Below the pieces are notes generated by a model. The model was not told where the DNA came from, did not search any database, and saw only the letters and a program-made list of their open reading frames with translations. 64,000 nucleotides of DNA, taken from Salinimicrobium tongyeongense (lineage in GTDB: Bacteria > Bacteroidota > Bacteroidia > Flavobacteriales > Flavobacteriaceae). The position numbers were made by a program, and so were the translations under genes. Location: positions 682,001 through 746,000 of the forward strand of contig NZ_CP069620.1 of the NCBI RefSeq assembly GCF_026109735.1, read 5' to 3'. This document shows, piece by piece, positions 7,250-16,928 of this stretch. Within the stretch, counting starts at the first letter, position 1. The number at the start of each line of letters is the position of its first letter.

Positions 7250-10200
7250 ATGAAACAAAAATTACTTGTGTTAATTCCACTTTTGGTGTTCTGTCTCACA
7301 GTATATTCTCAACAGGCTGAGACTCCAGTTAGTGGAATAGTTGTAGACGCAGAAACAGGAACACCGCTTCCTGGGGCAAACATTCTAGAAAAAGGCACCT
7401 CTAATGGTGTAATGACTGATTTCGATGGAAATTTTGAAATTTTGGTGCCTGCCGATGCCACTTTGGTAGTGTCATATGTTGGTTACACTTCACATGAAGT
7501 ACCAGTTGAAGGAAATTCTAAATTAACCATAAACCTCAAGCCTGATGCCGCTACTCTTGATGAAGTAGTGGTTGTGGGTTATGGTACTCAAAAGAAGGCT
7601 AACCTTACGGGAGCGGTAACAACAGTAGACTCTGAAGTTCTTCAGTCCCGTCCTGTTCCCAATGTAAGTGAAATGCTACAGGGGGTGGTTCCAGGTCTTA
7701 ATTTTCAAACATCCGGACTGGGGGGTGAATTAAATTCCGGACTTAGTTTCAACATACGTGGCTCGGGTACTATTGGCTCCGGTTCTAACTCTGCTCCACT
7801 CGTTCTGGTAGATGGTATGGAAGCAAACCTGGATGCTCTAAATCCCCAGAACATCGAATCTATAACTGTGCTAAAAGATGCAGCTGCTGCCGCTGTATAT
7901 GGTTCAAGGGCTGCCTTTGGTGTGATTCTGGTTACCACAAAAGATGGCAGGTTGGGCATACCAACTATTAACTACAGTAATAACTTTCGTTTTAGCTCTC
8001 CGCTGCACGTTCCAAACATGATGGATTCCCATACATTTGCTTTGTACTGGAATGAAGCAGCTGAAAATTCGGGTCAGGCACCGCCATTTTCGCAAGAAGT
8101 AATTGAAAGAATAATTAAATATCAAAACGGAGATATTGACTATGGCACAGTACCCAATGCAAATGGCGACAGGTATCAATATTATACTGGGTCTAATGCC
8201 AATACAGATTGGTTTGAGGAACTATATAAAGATTATTCATTTTCACAAGAGCATAACCTGAGTCTAAGCGGAGGTACTGAAAAAACTACATATTTCACTT
8301 CTGCAAGGTTTCTGGATCAAGGAGGTCTACTTGCCTACGGGGAAGATAGATTGGAAGATTACGATTTTAGCGGTAAGTTGAACACAGAAATTTCGAAATA
8401 TGTAAGGTTCAACTCCAGCACCCGGTTTTCACGCAGAGAATATGAAAGACCTACACAGCAGGGAGGCTTATTCTATCACAATATTGCCCGAAGATGGCCA
8501 ACCGTACCCGTGAGGGATCCAAATGGGAATTTTGGTGACTCTTCAGGAGAAATTCCGCAACTGGTGCAGGGAGGACGCACCAATGACCTTGTTGATAGAT
8601 TATATTTACAGGGGCAGTTGACAATTACACCTCTTGAGGGATGGAATATATACGCCATTGGTAATTACAAGATCACCAATGTAAACAACCATTCGGAAGT
8701 TCTTCCGGCTTATGCATATGATGTGGCTGGAGACCCTTACCCTGTTGCTGTAGGATGGAATTCTCCTGGTTATAGTTCAGTCTACGAGTACAATCGCAAA
8801 GAAGATTATTTCAGCACTAACATTTACTCTGATTACACCTTTGACTTCAATGAGGTTCACAATTTCAAAGTCATGGCCGGCTATAATTCGGAATTGACAA
8901 AGTATCGAACAATAGGTGCTTCAAGAAGTGGATTAATCACACCCGATCTTCCCACTATTGATACTGCCACAGATGAAAGTAGGGCAACAGAAGGCCAATA
9001 CCAACACTGGTCTGTAGCAGGATTCTTTGGCAGATTAAATTACAATTACAAAGAAAGGTATTTACTGGAGGTTAACGCCCGCTATGATGGTTCTTCCCGC
9101 TTTATCAATGATAAACGCTGGAACCTGTTCCCTTCAGTATCGGCAGGCTGGAACATTGCCAACGAAAGATTCTGGCATTTAGACAAAACCATTCAATTGC
9201 TAAAACTAAGAGGTTCTTATGGAGAACTTGGTAACCAGAATACAAGCAACTGGTACCCCTTTTACCAGTCTATGCCCGTAGGTACGGCTAATGGTAGCTG
9301 GTTACTCAATGGTGAAAAACCAAATACAGCAAGTGCACCCGGTCTTGTAAGTTCCCTGCTTACATGGGAAAGAGTGACCAGCTGGAACGTGGGCTTAGAT
9401 ATGGCACTTTTGAGAAACAGATTGAATTTAAGTGTAGAATACTTTAACAGAAAAACTCTTGATATGGTAGGGCCTGCACCCCAATTACCTGCCATACTTG
9501 GAACTGCAGTGCCACGAATTAATAATGCCGATATGGAGTCAACCGGAGTTGAACTTGAAATAAACTGGAGAGATTATATTGGAGATTTCAATTACAGTAT
9601 TAGAGGAACCATTTCTGATTCCAAACAAAAGGTGCTCAGCTATCCGAACCCTACAAATAATATTTCAGACTGGTATGACGGTAGGGCAATGGGTGAAATT
9701 TGGGGATACAAAACTATTGGAATTGCCAAAACAGATGAAGAAATGCAGAACCATCTGGCAAACACCAGTCAAAGCCAATTAGGAAGTAACTGGGAAGCCG
9801 GTGATATTATGTATGCCGATCTAAATGGAGATGGTGAGATTAATTCAGGAGATGGCACCCTTGAAAATCCGGGAGACTTAACTATAATAGGTAACTCTAC
9901 TCCTCGCTACACCTTTGGAATTGACATGAGCGGTGACTACAAAGGGTTTGATTTCCGTGTATTCTTACAGGGTTTCGGGAAAAGAGACTATATGCCAAAT
10001 GGCCCCTATTTTTGGGGAGCTAATGGAGGAATGTGGCAATCTGCCGGGTTTGAAGAACACATGAACTTCTTTAGAGATGAAAATTCACCCATGGTGCAGG
10101 CAGGGCTGGCAGAGGTCAACCCCAATGCTTACTTTCCCCGTCCAATGTTCGGAAGTGGCAAAAATCAACAGACACAAACCAGGTATTTACAAGATGCTTC

Positions 10201-10414
10201 ATACCTAAGAGTAAAAAATGTTCAGCTTGGATACTCCTTTGGAGCCTTTGAAAAGGCGCGTTTTAGAGTCTATGTTTCCGGGGAAAATTTGTTGACCTTT
10301 ACAGATATGATAGATATGTTTGATCCTGAATCTATTGGTTTGGGAGGCTGGAATGACGGTAAAACATACCCTTACTCACAGGTATATTCAGTTGGTCTTA
10401 ATATCACTTACTAA
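7250..10414 (+). CDS. SusC/RagA-type TonB-linked outer membrane transporter
   Basis: 1054 residues. Signal peptide (KQKLLVLIPLLVFCLTVYSQ region), a carboxypeptidase-regulatory-like domain (about 27-102, VSGIVVDAETGTPLPGAN), a TonB-box-like LDEVVVVGYGTQKK, a plug domain (about 113-235, ending in the AAAAVYGSRAAFGVILVTTK motif), then a 22-strand type barrel ending in the usual aromatic terminus (YSVGLNITY). These pump glycan oligomers across the outer membrane using TonB energy, with the SusD lipoprotein as lid. The partner gene starts 18 bp downstream. The uronate-degradation cluster downstream suggests a uronic-acid-containing glycan, but no lyase or hydrolase lies in the window, so the substrate is inference. 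Confidence 0.95.
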   Translation: MKQKLLVLIPLLVFCLTVYSQQAETPVSGIVVDAETGTPLPGANILEKGTSNGVMTDFDGNFEILVPADATLVVSYVGYTSHEVPVEGNSKLTINLKPDAATLDEVVVVGYGTQKKANLTGAVTTVDSEVLQSRPVPNVSEMLQGVVPGLNFQTSGLGGELNSGLSFNIRGSGTIGSGSNSAPLVLVDGMEANLDALNPQNIESITVLKDAAAAAVYGSRAAFGVILVTTKDGRLGIPTINYSNNFRFSSPLHVPNMMDSHTFALYWNEAAENSGQAPPFSQEVIERIIKYQNGDIDYGTVPNANGDRYQYYTGSNANTDWFEELYKDYSFSQEHNLSLSGGTEKTTYFTSARFLDQGGLLAYGEDRLEDYDFSGKLNTEISKYVRFNSSTRFSRREYERPTQQGGLFYHNIARRWPTVPVRDPNGNFGDSSGEIPQLVQGGRTNDLVDRLYLQGQLTITPLEGWNIYAIGNYKITNVNNHSEVLPAYAYDVAGDPYPVAVGWNSPGYSSVYEYNRKEDYFSTNIYSDYTFDFNEVHNFKVMAGYNSELTKYRTIGASRSGLITPDLPTIDTATDESRATEGQYQHWSVAGFFGRLNYNYKERYLLEVNARYDGSSRFINDKRWNLFPSVSAGWNIANERFWHLDKTIQLLKLRGSYGELGNQNTSNWYPFYQSMPVGTANGSWLLNGEKPNTASAPGLVSSLLTWERVTSWNVGLDMALLRNRLNLSVEYFNRKTLDMVGPAPQLPAILGTAVPRINNADMESTGVELEINWRDYIGDFNYSIRGTISDSKQKVLSYPNPTNNISDWYDGRAMGEIWGYKTIGIAKTDEEMQNHLANTSQSQLGSNWEAGDIMYADLNGDGEINSGDGTLENPGDLTIIGNSTPRYTFGIDMSGDYKGFDFRVFLQGFGKRDYMPNGPYFWGANGGMWQSAGFEEHMNFFRDENSPMVQAGLAEVNPNAYFPRPMFGSGKNQQTQTRYLQDASYLRVKNVQLGYSFGAFEKARFRVYVSGENLLTFTDMIDMFDPESIGLGGWNDGKTYPYSQVYSVGLNITY

Positions 10415-10432
10415 AATTTAAAATAAGCAATT

Positions 10433-12415
10433 ATGAAATTTATTAGATATATATTTGTCATCCTTACCACCCTGCTTGTTATGAGCTGTGAAGTTGATGA
10501 CTTTCTTGACAGGGAACCTCTGTCTGACGTCACGCCCGATGCTTACTTAAACCGAGAAGCCGATCTTGCCGCTTATACCATTGCCCGATACAACTTCCCC
10601 ACACATGGGGGATGGGGAATTGGTACTTTTGCACAGGATAACCATACCGATAATCAAGCAACTACCGGCTACAGTAATATCTGGGCTCCCGGAGAATGGC
10701 GGGTACCTCAGTCAGGCGGTATATGGAATTTTGGAAATATACGGCAGCTTAATTATTTCCTTGAAACAGTGGTTCCAAGATGGGAAGCCGGAGAAATTGA
10801 GGGAACACCTCAAAATGTTGAACATTACATAGGAGAAGCTTATTTCCTTAGAGCTTATGAATATTTTCAAAAAGTTGAAGCAGTAGGTGATTTCCCTATT
10901 GTAACTAAAACCCTTAAAGATGATTTAGAAGAACTAATTGCAGAGTCTAAGAGGAGACCAAGAAATGAAGTAGCACGTTTTATCCTTTCCGATCTTGATA
11001 TTGCAATTGAACTTTTACAGGAGACACCGCCTAATGGCAAGAACAGGATTTCAAAATATGCAGCACTTTTATTAAAATCGCGAGTAGCACTGCATGAAGG
11101 CAGCTGGTTAACCTACCATAAAGGCACTCCATTTGTACCAGGTGGCCCTAATTGGCCCGGAACAGGTTTAGTCAATGATTTTGAAATTAGTATAGATGCT
11201 GAAATTGATTATTTTCTCACTGAGGCGATGGATGCATCTTCAACAGTTGCAGATGCTATCTCATTAGTACCTAATATTCCTAATGATGATATTGGTTACA
11301 ACTCCTCCAGCAATCCATATTTCACCATGTTTGGTTCAGATAATCTAGAGTCTTATGAAGAGGTTTTATTGTGGAGAGATTACGACCCAACTTTGGGTGT
11401 AAGTCATAACGTAAACCATTACATAAACCAGAATGGTGGAAATTCTGGATACACCAGAAGTTTTGTAGATAACTTTCTAATGACAAACGGACTCCCCATA
11501 TATGCCCCTGGATCTGGTTACGCAGGAGATGATTTTATTGAAGATGTTAAAGTGGACCGCGATCACAGGCTTCAGCTTTTTATGAAAGCACCGGGTGAGC
11601 TCAGATTAATTGACGCCACAGAACCCGGCGGCAGTCCAATTCTTATTGGAATACCTGAAATAACAGGTTTACAGGAAACAAAAGATGTAACCGGATACTC
11701 CATTAAAAAAGGTTTCTCCTACCTTCAAAGTAACACTGAAGGAAATAATGGCTCTACAGGTAGTATTGTTTTTAGAGCTGCAGAAGCATATCTTAATTAT
11801 ATTGAAGCTTCATACTTAAAAGAGGGAACAGTGAATGGAAAAGCTACTGAATACTGGCAAGCAATTAGAGAAAGAGCTGGAGTAAATCCAGATTTTACAG
11901 TGACAATTGCAGCAACAGATATTTCAAAAGAGGCTGAAAATGATTTTGCCGCTTATTCTGGTGGTATACTTCTTAGTGATCCCGTGTTATACAACATAAG
12001 AAGAGAGAGACGAAGTGAACTAATGGCTGAAGGAATGCGCCTTTTTGATTTAAAACGTTGGAGAGCATTAGACCAGCTAAAAAGCGCCCCTCATATTATC
12101 AAAGGCTTTAAACTTTGGGGGCCTATGAGCGAATGGTATGAAGACGAAGATGGAAATTCTATCTTAATAGAACCTGGGGAAAGTGGTGTTCCTAATGTTT
12201 CTAGCAGTGATGAAAGTGATTACCTGATGCCATACAGGATAAACGTTGGTTCTGGGAACCTTGTAAGTGACGGATATTCTTGGGCGTATGCTCATTACTT
12301 AAACCCAATTGCCACAGAGCATTTTCTTATTACGACGACCGGAGGAGCATCTGAATCTGTAATTTATCAAAACCCGGGTTGGACTAAAGAAGCCGGAACA
12401 GGAGCTAAATTTTAA
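10433..12415 (+). CDS. SusD/RagB-type outer membrane glycan-binding lipoprotein
   Basis: 660 residues. Lipoprotein signal with lipobox LVMSC (Cys19), then EVDDFLDREPLSDVTPDAY, the standard SusD N-terminus. The TPR-like helical part includes YIGEAYFLRAYEYFQKVEAV; the C-terminal RagB/SusD region includes IRRERRSELMAEGMRLFDLKRW. It caps the SusC barrel and delivers oligosaccharides. The start is 18 bp after the susC-like stop codon, and a strong terminator follows, so the two form a bicistronic unit. It is longer than many SusD proteins because of insertions around residues 210-330. Confidence 0.95.
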   Translation: MKFIRYIFVILTTLLVMSCEVDDFLDREPLSDVTPDAYLNREADLAAYTIARYNFPTHGGWGIGTFAQDNHTDNQATTGYSNIWAPGEWRVPQSGGIWNFGNIRQLNYFLETVVPRWEAGEIEGTPQNVEHYIGEAYFLRAYEYFQKVEAVGDFPIVTKTLKDDLEELIAESKRRPRNEVARFILSDLDIAIELLQETPPNGKNRISKYAALLLKSRVALHEGSWLTYHKGTPFVPGGPNWPGTGLVNDFEISIDAEIDYFLTEAMDASSTVADAISLVPNIPNDDIGYNSSSNPYFTMFGSDNLESYEEVLLWRDYDPTLGVSHNVNHYINQNGGNSGYTRSFVDNFLMTNGLPIYAPGSGYAGDDFIEDVKVDRDHRLQLFMKAPGELRLIDATEPGGSPILIGIPEITGLQETKDVTGYSIKKGFSYLQSNTEGNNGSTGSIVFRAAEAYLNYIEASYLKEGTVNGKATEYWQAIRERAGVNPDFTVTIAATDISKEAENDFAAYSGGILLSDPVLYNIRRERRSELMAEGMRLFDLKRWRALDQLKSAPHIIKGFKLWGPMSEWYEDEDGNSILIEPGESGVPNVSSSDESDYLMPYRINVGSGNLVSDGYSWAYAHYLNPIATEHFLITTTGGASESVIYQNPGWTKEAGTGAKF

Positions 12416-12437
12416 CCTTAAAAGTAATACTATATTA

Positions 12438-12480
12438 TTGTCCCCTGGTTCTCTTAAAGAAAACCAGGGGACAAATTTTT
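12438..12480 (+). terminator. Rho-independent terminator of the susCD pair
   Basis: A 13-bp perfect stem, TTGTCCCCTGGTT with AACCAGGGGACAA, followed by ATTTTTT. It ends the susC/susD transcript. Confidence 0.9.
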
Positions 12481-12848
12481 TATTGTAGTATAGTGTTGTC
12501 CTATTAAATAATTAAACAGGAGCTAAGGTCATGAATAACTAACAATAAAGCCATTTAGTTTGAATGAATAGTGAACTTTACTTATTAAATAGAATTAAAT
12601 TTCACTGTGAATCTGCTGTTGTAAAAATATAGAATTCTGGTTCTAACAGCGATGCGATCCTGATTCTTTCACTGGACTACAATAATTATAATTTTAAAAA
12701 AATAGACTTCATTAAAGTTTAAGCAGGTCTCTGATTGTTGTCCTTCCGGTATTTAATTAAAAACACTTCTTCAAAAATAATTTGATTAAGATTATATTCA
12801 CGAACATCACTAGCAACCTATCCTCCCTCCTCCTCCCAATTTAAAAAA

Positions 12849-12914
12849 AGTCTAAATAACAATTGGAGAAGTTAGCTGCGCTAAGTAACTTAGCCGCCAC
12901 TTTTATTTAGACTT
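12849..12914. repeat. Nested inverted repeats
   Basis: Outer arms AAGTCTAAATAA (12849-12860) and TTATTTAGACTT (about 12903-12914) are inverted copies. Inside lies the palindrome GCTAAGTAACTTAGC (12880-12894), with 7-bp arms around one A. Together they could form a cruciform or an RNA hairpin, or be paired operator half-sites. Confidence 0.6.
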
Positions 12915-12922
12915 AATCTAAA
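12906..12922. promoter_or_regulatory. DtxR/IdeR-like operator candidate
   Basis: TTTAGA-CTTAA-TCTAAA is a perfect 6-5-6 dyad. It resembles the metal-dependent DtxR/MntR-family operators that contain TTAG-type half-sites. It lies about 200 bp upstream of the PepSY protein gene, a family often iron-repressed. The assignment is inference. Confidence 0.45.
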
Positions 12923-13118
12923 GTAAAATGAACTTACAGCACTGTCGCTTTCTGCTTTGCCAGACACCCTTTTTGGATGCAATGATATTTCGCAGCCTAG
13001 ATTTAGCTGTATGGCAAAGTGCCACAGTTAAGAAGAGAAAGAACAAAGCTTTTATAAAACTATAATTAAACCGGCCCCCAAAAGTGCTACTGGCATTAGG
13101 GACCTTTTTTATTTTCTC

Positions 13119-14297
13119 ATGAAAAAGAAGGATAAGAAAAGTAAATCGAATTTTAAAAAATGGATAAGACAAATCCACCTTTACCTGGGGCTGCTTACCG
13201 GCGCAGTGGTGTTTGTTGTTGCCATTACAGGCTGCCTTTGGGTTTTTCAGGAAGAGATAAAAGCGCTTACCAATGACCTTCCCGAGATTGAAGTAAGGAA
13301 CACTGCTGTACTTACCCCTTTAAAAGCCAAAGCTCTTGCTGAAGAGGTTTTACCTGGCAGATATGTACATGGCACGCTTTACGGAGAAGAGAACGAACCT
13401 GTAGAGGTGATCTTTTATGAAATGGAACCCGAATTCTATCAATCTGTGTTCCTGCACCCCTATACAGGCGAGGTGCTGAAAGTTGAAGACCACATGACAG
13501 GCTTTTTCCATTTTATACTCGACGGCCACATGTACCTGTGGCTCCCCCATGAAATTGGAAGTCAGGTAGTAGGCTGGAGCACCTTCATTTTTTTCCTCAT
13601 GCTGGTTACGGGGATAATTCTATGGTGGCCTAAGAATAAGAAAATGAACAAACAGCGGTTTTCTTTTGACTGGAAGAAAACCACGAAATGGAAACGAAAG
13701 AACTTCGACCTGCATTCCGTAATGGGATTTTATGTGAGTTTTTTAGCAGTAGTTATCGTTTTCACAGGTCTCGTCATGGTCTTTGAGTGGTTTGCCGAAG
13801 GCGTCTACAAAAGTATGGGAGGAGAAAAAGAAGTGGTTTTTACTATTCCTGAAAACACTTCCGGTGCTTTTATTGCTACTGAAAATCCGCCTATAGAATC
13901 CCTCATCGAAGATCTTAAAAAGGAATATCCCGAAGCTTTAGACCTGGAGATACATTATCCTTACACAGATACTTCGAGTATTTATGTAGAAGTAGCTTAC
14001 CAGGATGGTGTTTACTACAGTGCCGATTATCGGTTTTACGATCAAAATACCCTGGAGGAAATTGAAACCCCCAGCGTTTACGGAGTTTATGAAGACGCAG
14101 GTTTTTCAGAAAAAGTACTCAGGATGAATTATGACATTCACGTGGGTGCCATTGCCGGCCTGCCCGGAAAGATTATTGCTTTCTTTGCCAGCCTCATCTG
14201 CGCCAGCCTTCCGGTTACAGGCTTCCTGCTATGGTACGGACGCAAGTTCAAAAAGAAAAGCCCCAGGTTTAGAGCCAGAGAACTGGAATTCACCTGA
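13119..14297 (+). CDS. PepSY-associated TM helix protein (iron-uptake type)
   Basis: 392 residues with four clear membrane segments: about 21-45 (HLYLGLLTGAVVFVVAITGC), about 147-169 (GWSTFIFFLMLVTGIILWW), about 199-223 and about 345-368. This is the PepSY_TM layout. Conserved histidines occur at the membrane borders: RQIHLYLG, DGHMYLWLPH, FDLHSVMG and YDIHVGAIAG. In related proteins these may coordinate haem, and the family is linked to ferric-siderophore reduction in the inner membrane. Here the gene is alone, without a TonB receptor next to it. The upstream palindrome fits iron-dependent control. Family sure, biochemical role tentative. Confidence 0.85.
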   Translation: MKKKDKKSKSNFKKWIRQIHLYLGLLTGAVVFVVAITGCLWVFQEEIKALTNDLPEIEVRNTAVLTPLKAKALAEEVLPGRYVHGTLYGEENEPVEVIFYEMEPEFYQSVFLHPYTGEVLKVEDHMTGFFHFILDGHMYLWLPHEIGSQVVGWSTFIFFLMLVTGIILWWPKNKKMNKQRFSFDWKKTTKWKRKNFDLHSVMGFYVSFLAVVIVFTGLVMVFEWFAEGVYKSMGGEKEVVFTIPENTSGAFIATENPPIESLIEDLKKEYPEALDLEIHYPYTDTSSIYVEVAYQDGVYYSADYRFYDQNTLEEIETPSVYGVYEDAGFSEKVLRMNYDIHVGAIAGLPGKIIAFFASLICASLPVTGFLLWYGRKFKKKSPRFRARELEFT

Positions 14298-14816
14298 TTA
14301 TCTTCTTCGGAAAATTTCATTTTACAGCAGAAGAAATTTGCTGAAAAAGGATCTTTTTAATGCTGAAATCTCTTCTGCTTGTTTAGAAGTTTCAAAGACC
14401 TGAAGGGAATTCAGATATTAAAATTTCTCTTCCCAAGACAGAAAAAGAGGCTGAAGGTATTTTCTAAGAAGATTATCTATTCTTTCTCTATACCTGTCTA
14501 AAAGTGGAAAAACCTGCCTCCTTTTTCAGCAGCTATTTTGTTCGCTAAACTATAACAGGTCTTGTATTTCGTAAAAGCCTCTCATGACGCAAGGCTGCCG
14601 CAATTTCTTTTCCCAAAGAAAATCCGGTGGAAGCAGGTAACCTACTTTAATCAGTTCCCCACGGTTTCGTGTTTCAGGTTCTATTTACACCAGGCTAGCT
14701 GCTACTCCCGCCCGCCGAATTTTCAACACAGCCCTAAGCTGTGCCCCGGCTGCTTTTAGCAAACCTGTCGCCCACCCCAAAAGAATATTTTTCTTTATGC
14801 TCACATGTCTCTCAAT
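14298..14816. other. 519-bp region without a recognisable gene
   Basis: Between the convergent ends of the PepSY gene and the SDR gene. Part of it (14560-14800) is more GC-rich than usual spacer. Two open minus-strand stretches are seen, one from GTG at 14803 (39 codons) and one after it ending near 14552, but neither resembles a protein I know. CACAGC/GCTGTG forms a small hairpin near 14728-14744. It may be a decayed gene or repeat element. Confidence 0.4.
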
Positions 14817-15623
14817 TTACACCCCGCTAAAAGCTCCAAAACCACCATCTACAGGTATTACCGTTCCCGTCACAAAAGAAGATCCTTCTCCTGCAAGCCA
14901 GTTGGCTGCGCCCTGCAACTCTTCAGGCTTCCCAAATCTCTTCATTGGCGTTTGGTTTACAATAGTCTCGCCACGCGCGGTTAAACTGCCATTTTCATTT
15001 AACAATAAACTTCGATTCTGCTCCCCTATAAAAAATCCGGGGGCGATGGCATTTACCCTTATTCCGTCTCCATATTTTTGGGCCATTTCTACAGCCAGCC
15101 ATTTGGTGAAATTGTCTACACTTGCTTTTGCTGCGGAATAACCCAGCACTCGTGTAAGCGCCCTTTGAGCAGAAAGTGAGGAAATATTTATAATACTCCC
15201 ACTTTTTTGCTCCACCATTCCGCTGGCAAATACCAGGGTAGGAAGTACGGTTCCCTTAAAATTCAAGCCGCTAACCTTGTCGAGCGCATCGAGATCAAGA
15301 TCAAAAAAACTCTGATCGGGGCCTATGGTAGCCCCTTTTTGATTGCCTCCGGCAGCATTGACAAGGATATTTACATTTCCATATTGCTTTTCAATCTCCT
15401 CTTTTGCAGATCTTAAACTCTCCCTGTCAAGAACATCTGCCACAAGTGCTATGGCTTTACCGCCGTTGTTCACGATCTCGTCGACCCTGGCCTGCGCAGT
15501 TTCTGGGGTACGCCCCAGTATGCCTACCTTCACTCCTTCAGCAGCCAGCCCTAGGGCAATCGCTCCCCCCAATACTCCGTTACCACCGGTAATAACAGCA
15601 ACTTTATCTTTTAAATTATTCAT
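14817..15623 (-). CDS. SDR-family oxidoreductase, probable D-mannonate/fructuronate reductase
   Basis: 268 residues, a classical short-chain dehydrogenase. NAD(P)-binding TGGNGVLG at 12-19, NAAG at 89-92, catalytic Ser149 in NISSLS, Tyr162 and Lys166 in YSAAK, and the C-terminal PVDGGF motif. The gene starts 11 bp after the uxuA stop, so the likely reaction is interconversion of fructuronate and mannonate, replacing the unrelated long-chain UxuB of enteric bacteria. An SDR reducing another keto-uronate, such as DEH from alginate, is the main alternative. It is the last gene of the leftward uronate cluster. Confidence 0.8.
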   Translation of the reverse strand: MNNLKDKVAVITGGNGVLGGAIALGLAAEGVKVGILGRTPETAQARVDEIVNNGGKAIALVADVLDRESLRSAKEEIEKQYGNVNILVNAAGGNQKGATIGPDQSFFDLDLDALDKVSGLNFKGTVLPTLVFASGMVEQKSGSIINISSLSAQRALTRVLGYSAAKASVDNFTKWLAVEMAQKYGDGIRVNAIAPGFFIGEQNRSLLLNENGSLTARGETIVNQTPMKRFGKPEELQGAANWLAGEGSSFVTGTVIPVDGGFGAFSGV

Positions 15624-15634
15624 TTTTACTACAA

Positions 15635-16834
15635 TTATTCGTTTTCAAAAGATTTTACAATTCCCATTTCCAATCCTCTCAATTCGGCTAAACCTCTTAA
15701 CCTTCCAATAGCCGAATATCCGGGATAAGTGGTTTTTACAAGATCGTCTAACATTTGATGCCCATGATCTGGCCTCATGGGGATGGGGGCTCTTTTTTGC
15801 CCTTTTTGACACTCATAGAAAGTGCGAACAAGCTTGTACATTTCTGCACTGCCTTCAAGATGGTTGGCTTCATAGAACCTGGAATGGGCCTCGCGCTGCA
15901 CCGATCTCAAATGCACAAAATAAATTCGGTTAAAATAGGTTTTAATGATGGTTGGCAGATCATTTTTTTCTGAAGCTCCAAAACTTCCGCTGCAAAAGGT
16001 GAGTCCGTTGGTCATTTGCGGCACCCGACTAAATATATATTCAAGATCCTCTATGTTGCTCATAATTCGGGGCAGCCCCAAGACCGGCCATGGCGGATCA
16101 TCTGGATGAATTGCCATGCTTACGCCGGCATCTTCTGCTACGGGGATCACTTCCTTTAAAAAATCTACCAGATTGTCCCGAAGTTGTTCTGCTGAAACTC
16201 CGTCATAACTCTCCAGTCCCTGTCTGAGTTTTTCCAGTGTAAAACCCTGCTGATCGCCGGGCAATGCCATTAACAGGCTCTTACTGAGCCGTTCGATTTC
16301 TTCCTTCTTCATTTGAGGAAACCGCTTCCTGGCTCGCTCTACCATTTCGGGTTGATAATCTTCTTCTGCATTTTTCCTTTTCAGAATAAAAAGGTCAAAA
16401 ACAACAAGATCTTCGAGGTCGTGCAGCAATGCCGTGCTTCCATCTTCCAACTGGTATTGAACATTGGTACGCAGCCAATCCAGCACAGGCATAAAATTAT
16501 AGCACACGCGGAAAATACCACTTTTGCCAAGGTTTCTCAGGCTCTGCTTATAATTTTCGATGTATTTTGCTTTATCGGCCCTTCCCTGTTTAATATGCTC
16601 ATGTACCGGAAGGCTTTCCACCACATTCCAATGTAGTGGAAACTTATTCTTCCTGTTACTTTCCTCCAACAGGTCTTTTCGCTTCTGAATTTCTTCAAGG
16701 CTCCACACCTCCCCTACCGGAATATGATGTAAAGCAGTGACCACACCCCTGGCACCTGCCTGTTTTATATCTTTAAGGCTTACCGGGTCGTGAGGCCCAT
16801 ACCACCTCCAGCTTTGTTCAAAAATTTGTGTCAT
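15635..16834 (-). CDS. uxuA: Mannonate dehydratase
   Basis: 399 residues, normal length. It converts D-mannonate to 2-keto-3-deoxygluconate (KDG) in hexuronate breakdown. Family motifs: QSWRWYGPHDPVSLKDIKQ at the N-terminus, RVCYNFMPVLDWLRT near 110-125, MAIHPDDPPWPVLGLPRI (metal-binding His and Asp) near 240-257, FCSGSFG near 280, and RPDHGHQM near 358-365. The TIM-barrel enzyme needs Mn2+ or Fe2+. It sits between the TRAP transporter and the SDR gene, so import, reduction and dehydration are encoded together. Uronate isomerase UxaC is not in the window. Confidence 0.95.
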   Translation of the reverse strand: MTQIFEQSWRWYGPHDPVSLKDIKQAGARGVVTALHHIPVGEVWSLEEIQKRKDLLEESNRKNKFPLHWNVVESLPVHEHIKQGRADKAKYIENYKQSLRNLGKSGIFRVCYNFMPVLDWLRTNVQYQLEDGSTALLHDLEDLVVFDLFILKRKNAEEDYQPEMVERARKRFPQMKKEEIERLSKSLLMALPGDQQGFTLEKLRQGLESYDGVSAEQLRDNLVDFLKEVIPVAEDAGVSMAIHPDDPPWPVLGLPRIMSNIEDLEYIFSRVPQMTNGLTFCSGSFGASEKNDLPTIIKTYFNRIYFVHLRSVQREAHSRFYEANHLEGSAEMYKLVRTFYECQKGQKRAPIPMRPDHGHQMLDDLVKTTYPGYSAIGRLRGLAELRGLEMGIVKSFENE

Positions 16835-16928
16835 TGTATTTAATTATTCATCTAAAGAAGGTTATTTTCCAACTAACGGAGCATGTGTTCCAGAGGTACT
16901 CCTCCATAATATGTTTTTCATATTTAAT

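Larger units (their letters stand above)
12481..13118. other. Long intergenic region before the PepSY gene
   Basis: 638 bp. The first 360 bp show nothing recognisable. From 12848 on there are nested inverted repeats and a DtxR-like palindrome, listed separately. An 86-codon minus-strand frame (12918-13178) overlaps the PepSY start, has no recognisable features and is not called. Confidence 0.5.

Noticed and set aside
12918-13178. 86-codon minus-strand frame
   Set aside because: It overlaps the start of the PepSY gene and the operator-like palindrome, and has no recognisable feature.
14562-14759. 65-codon plus-strand frame in the unexplained spacer
   Set aside because: No family resemblance and no plausible context; the region is listed as unexplained instead.
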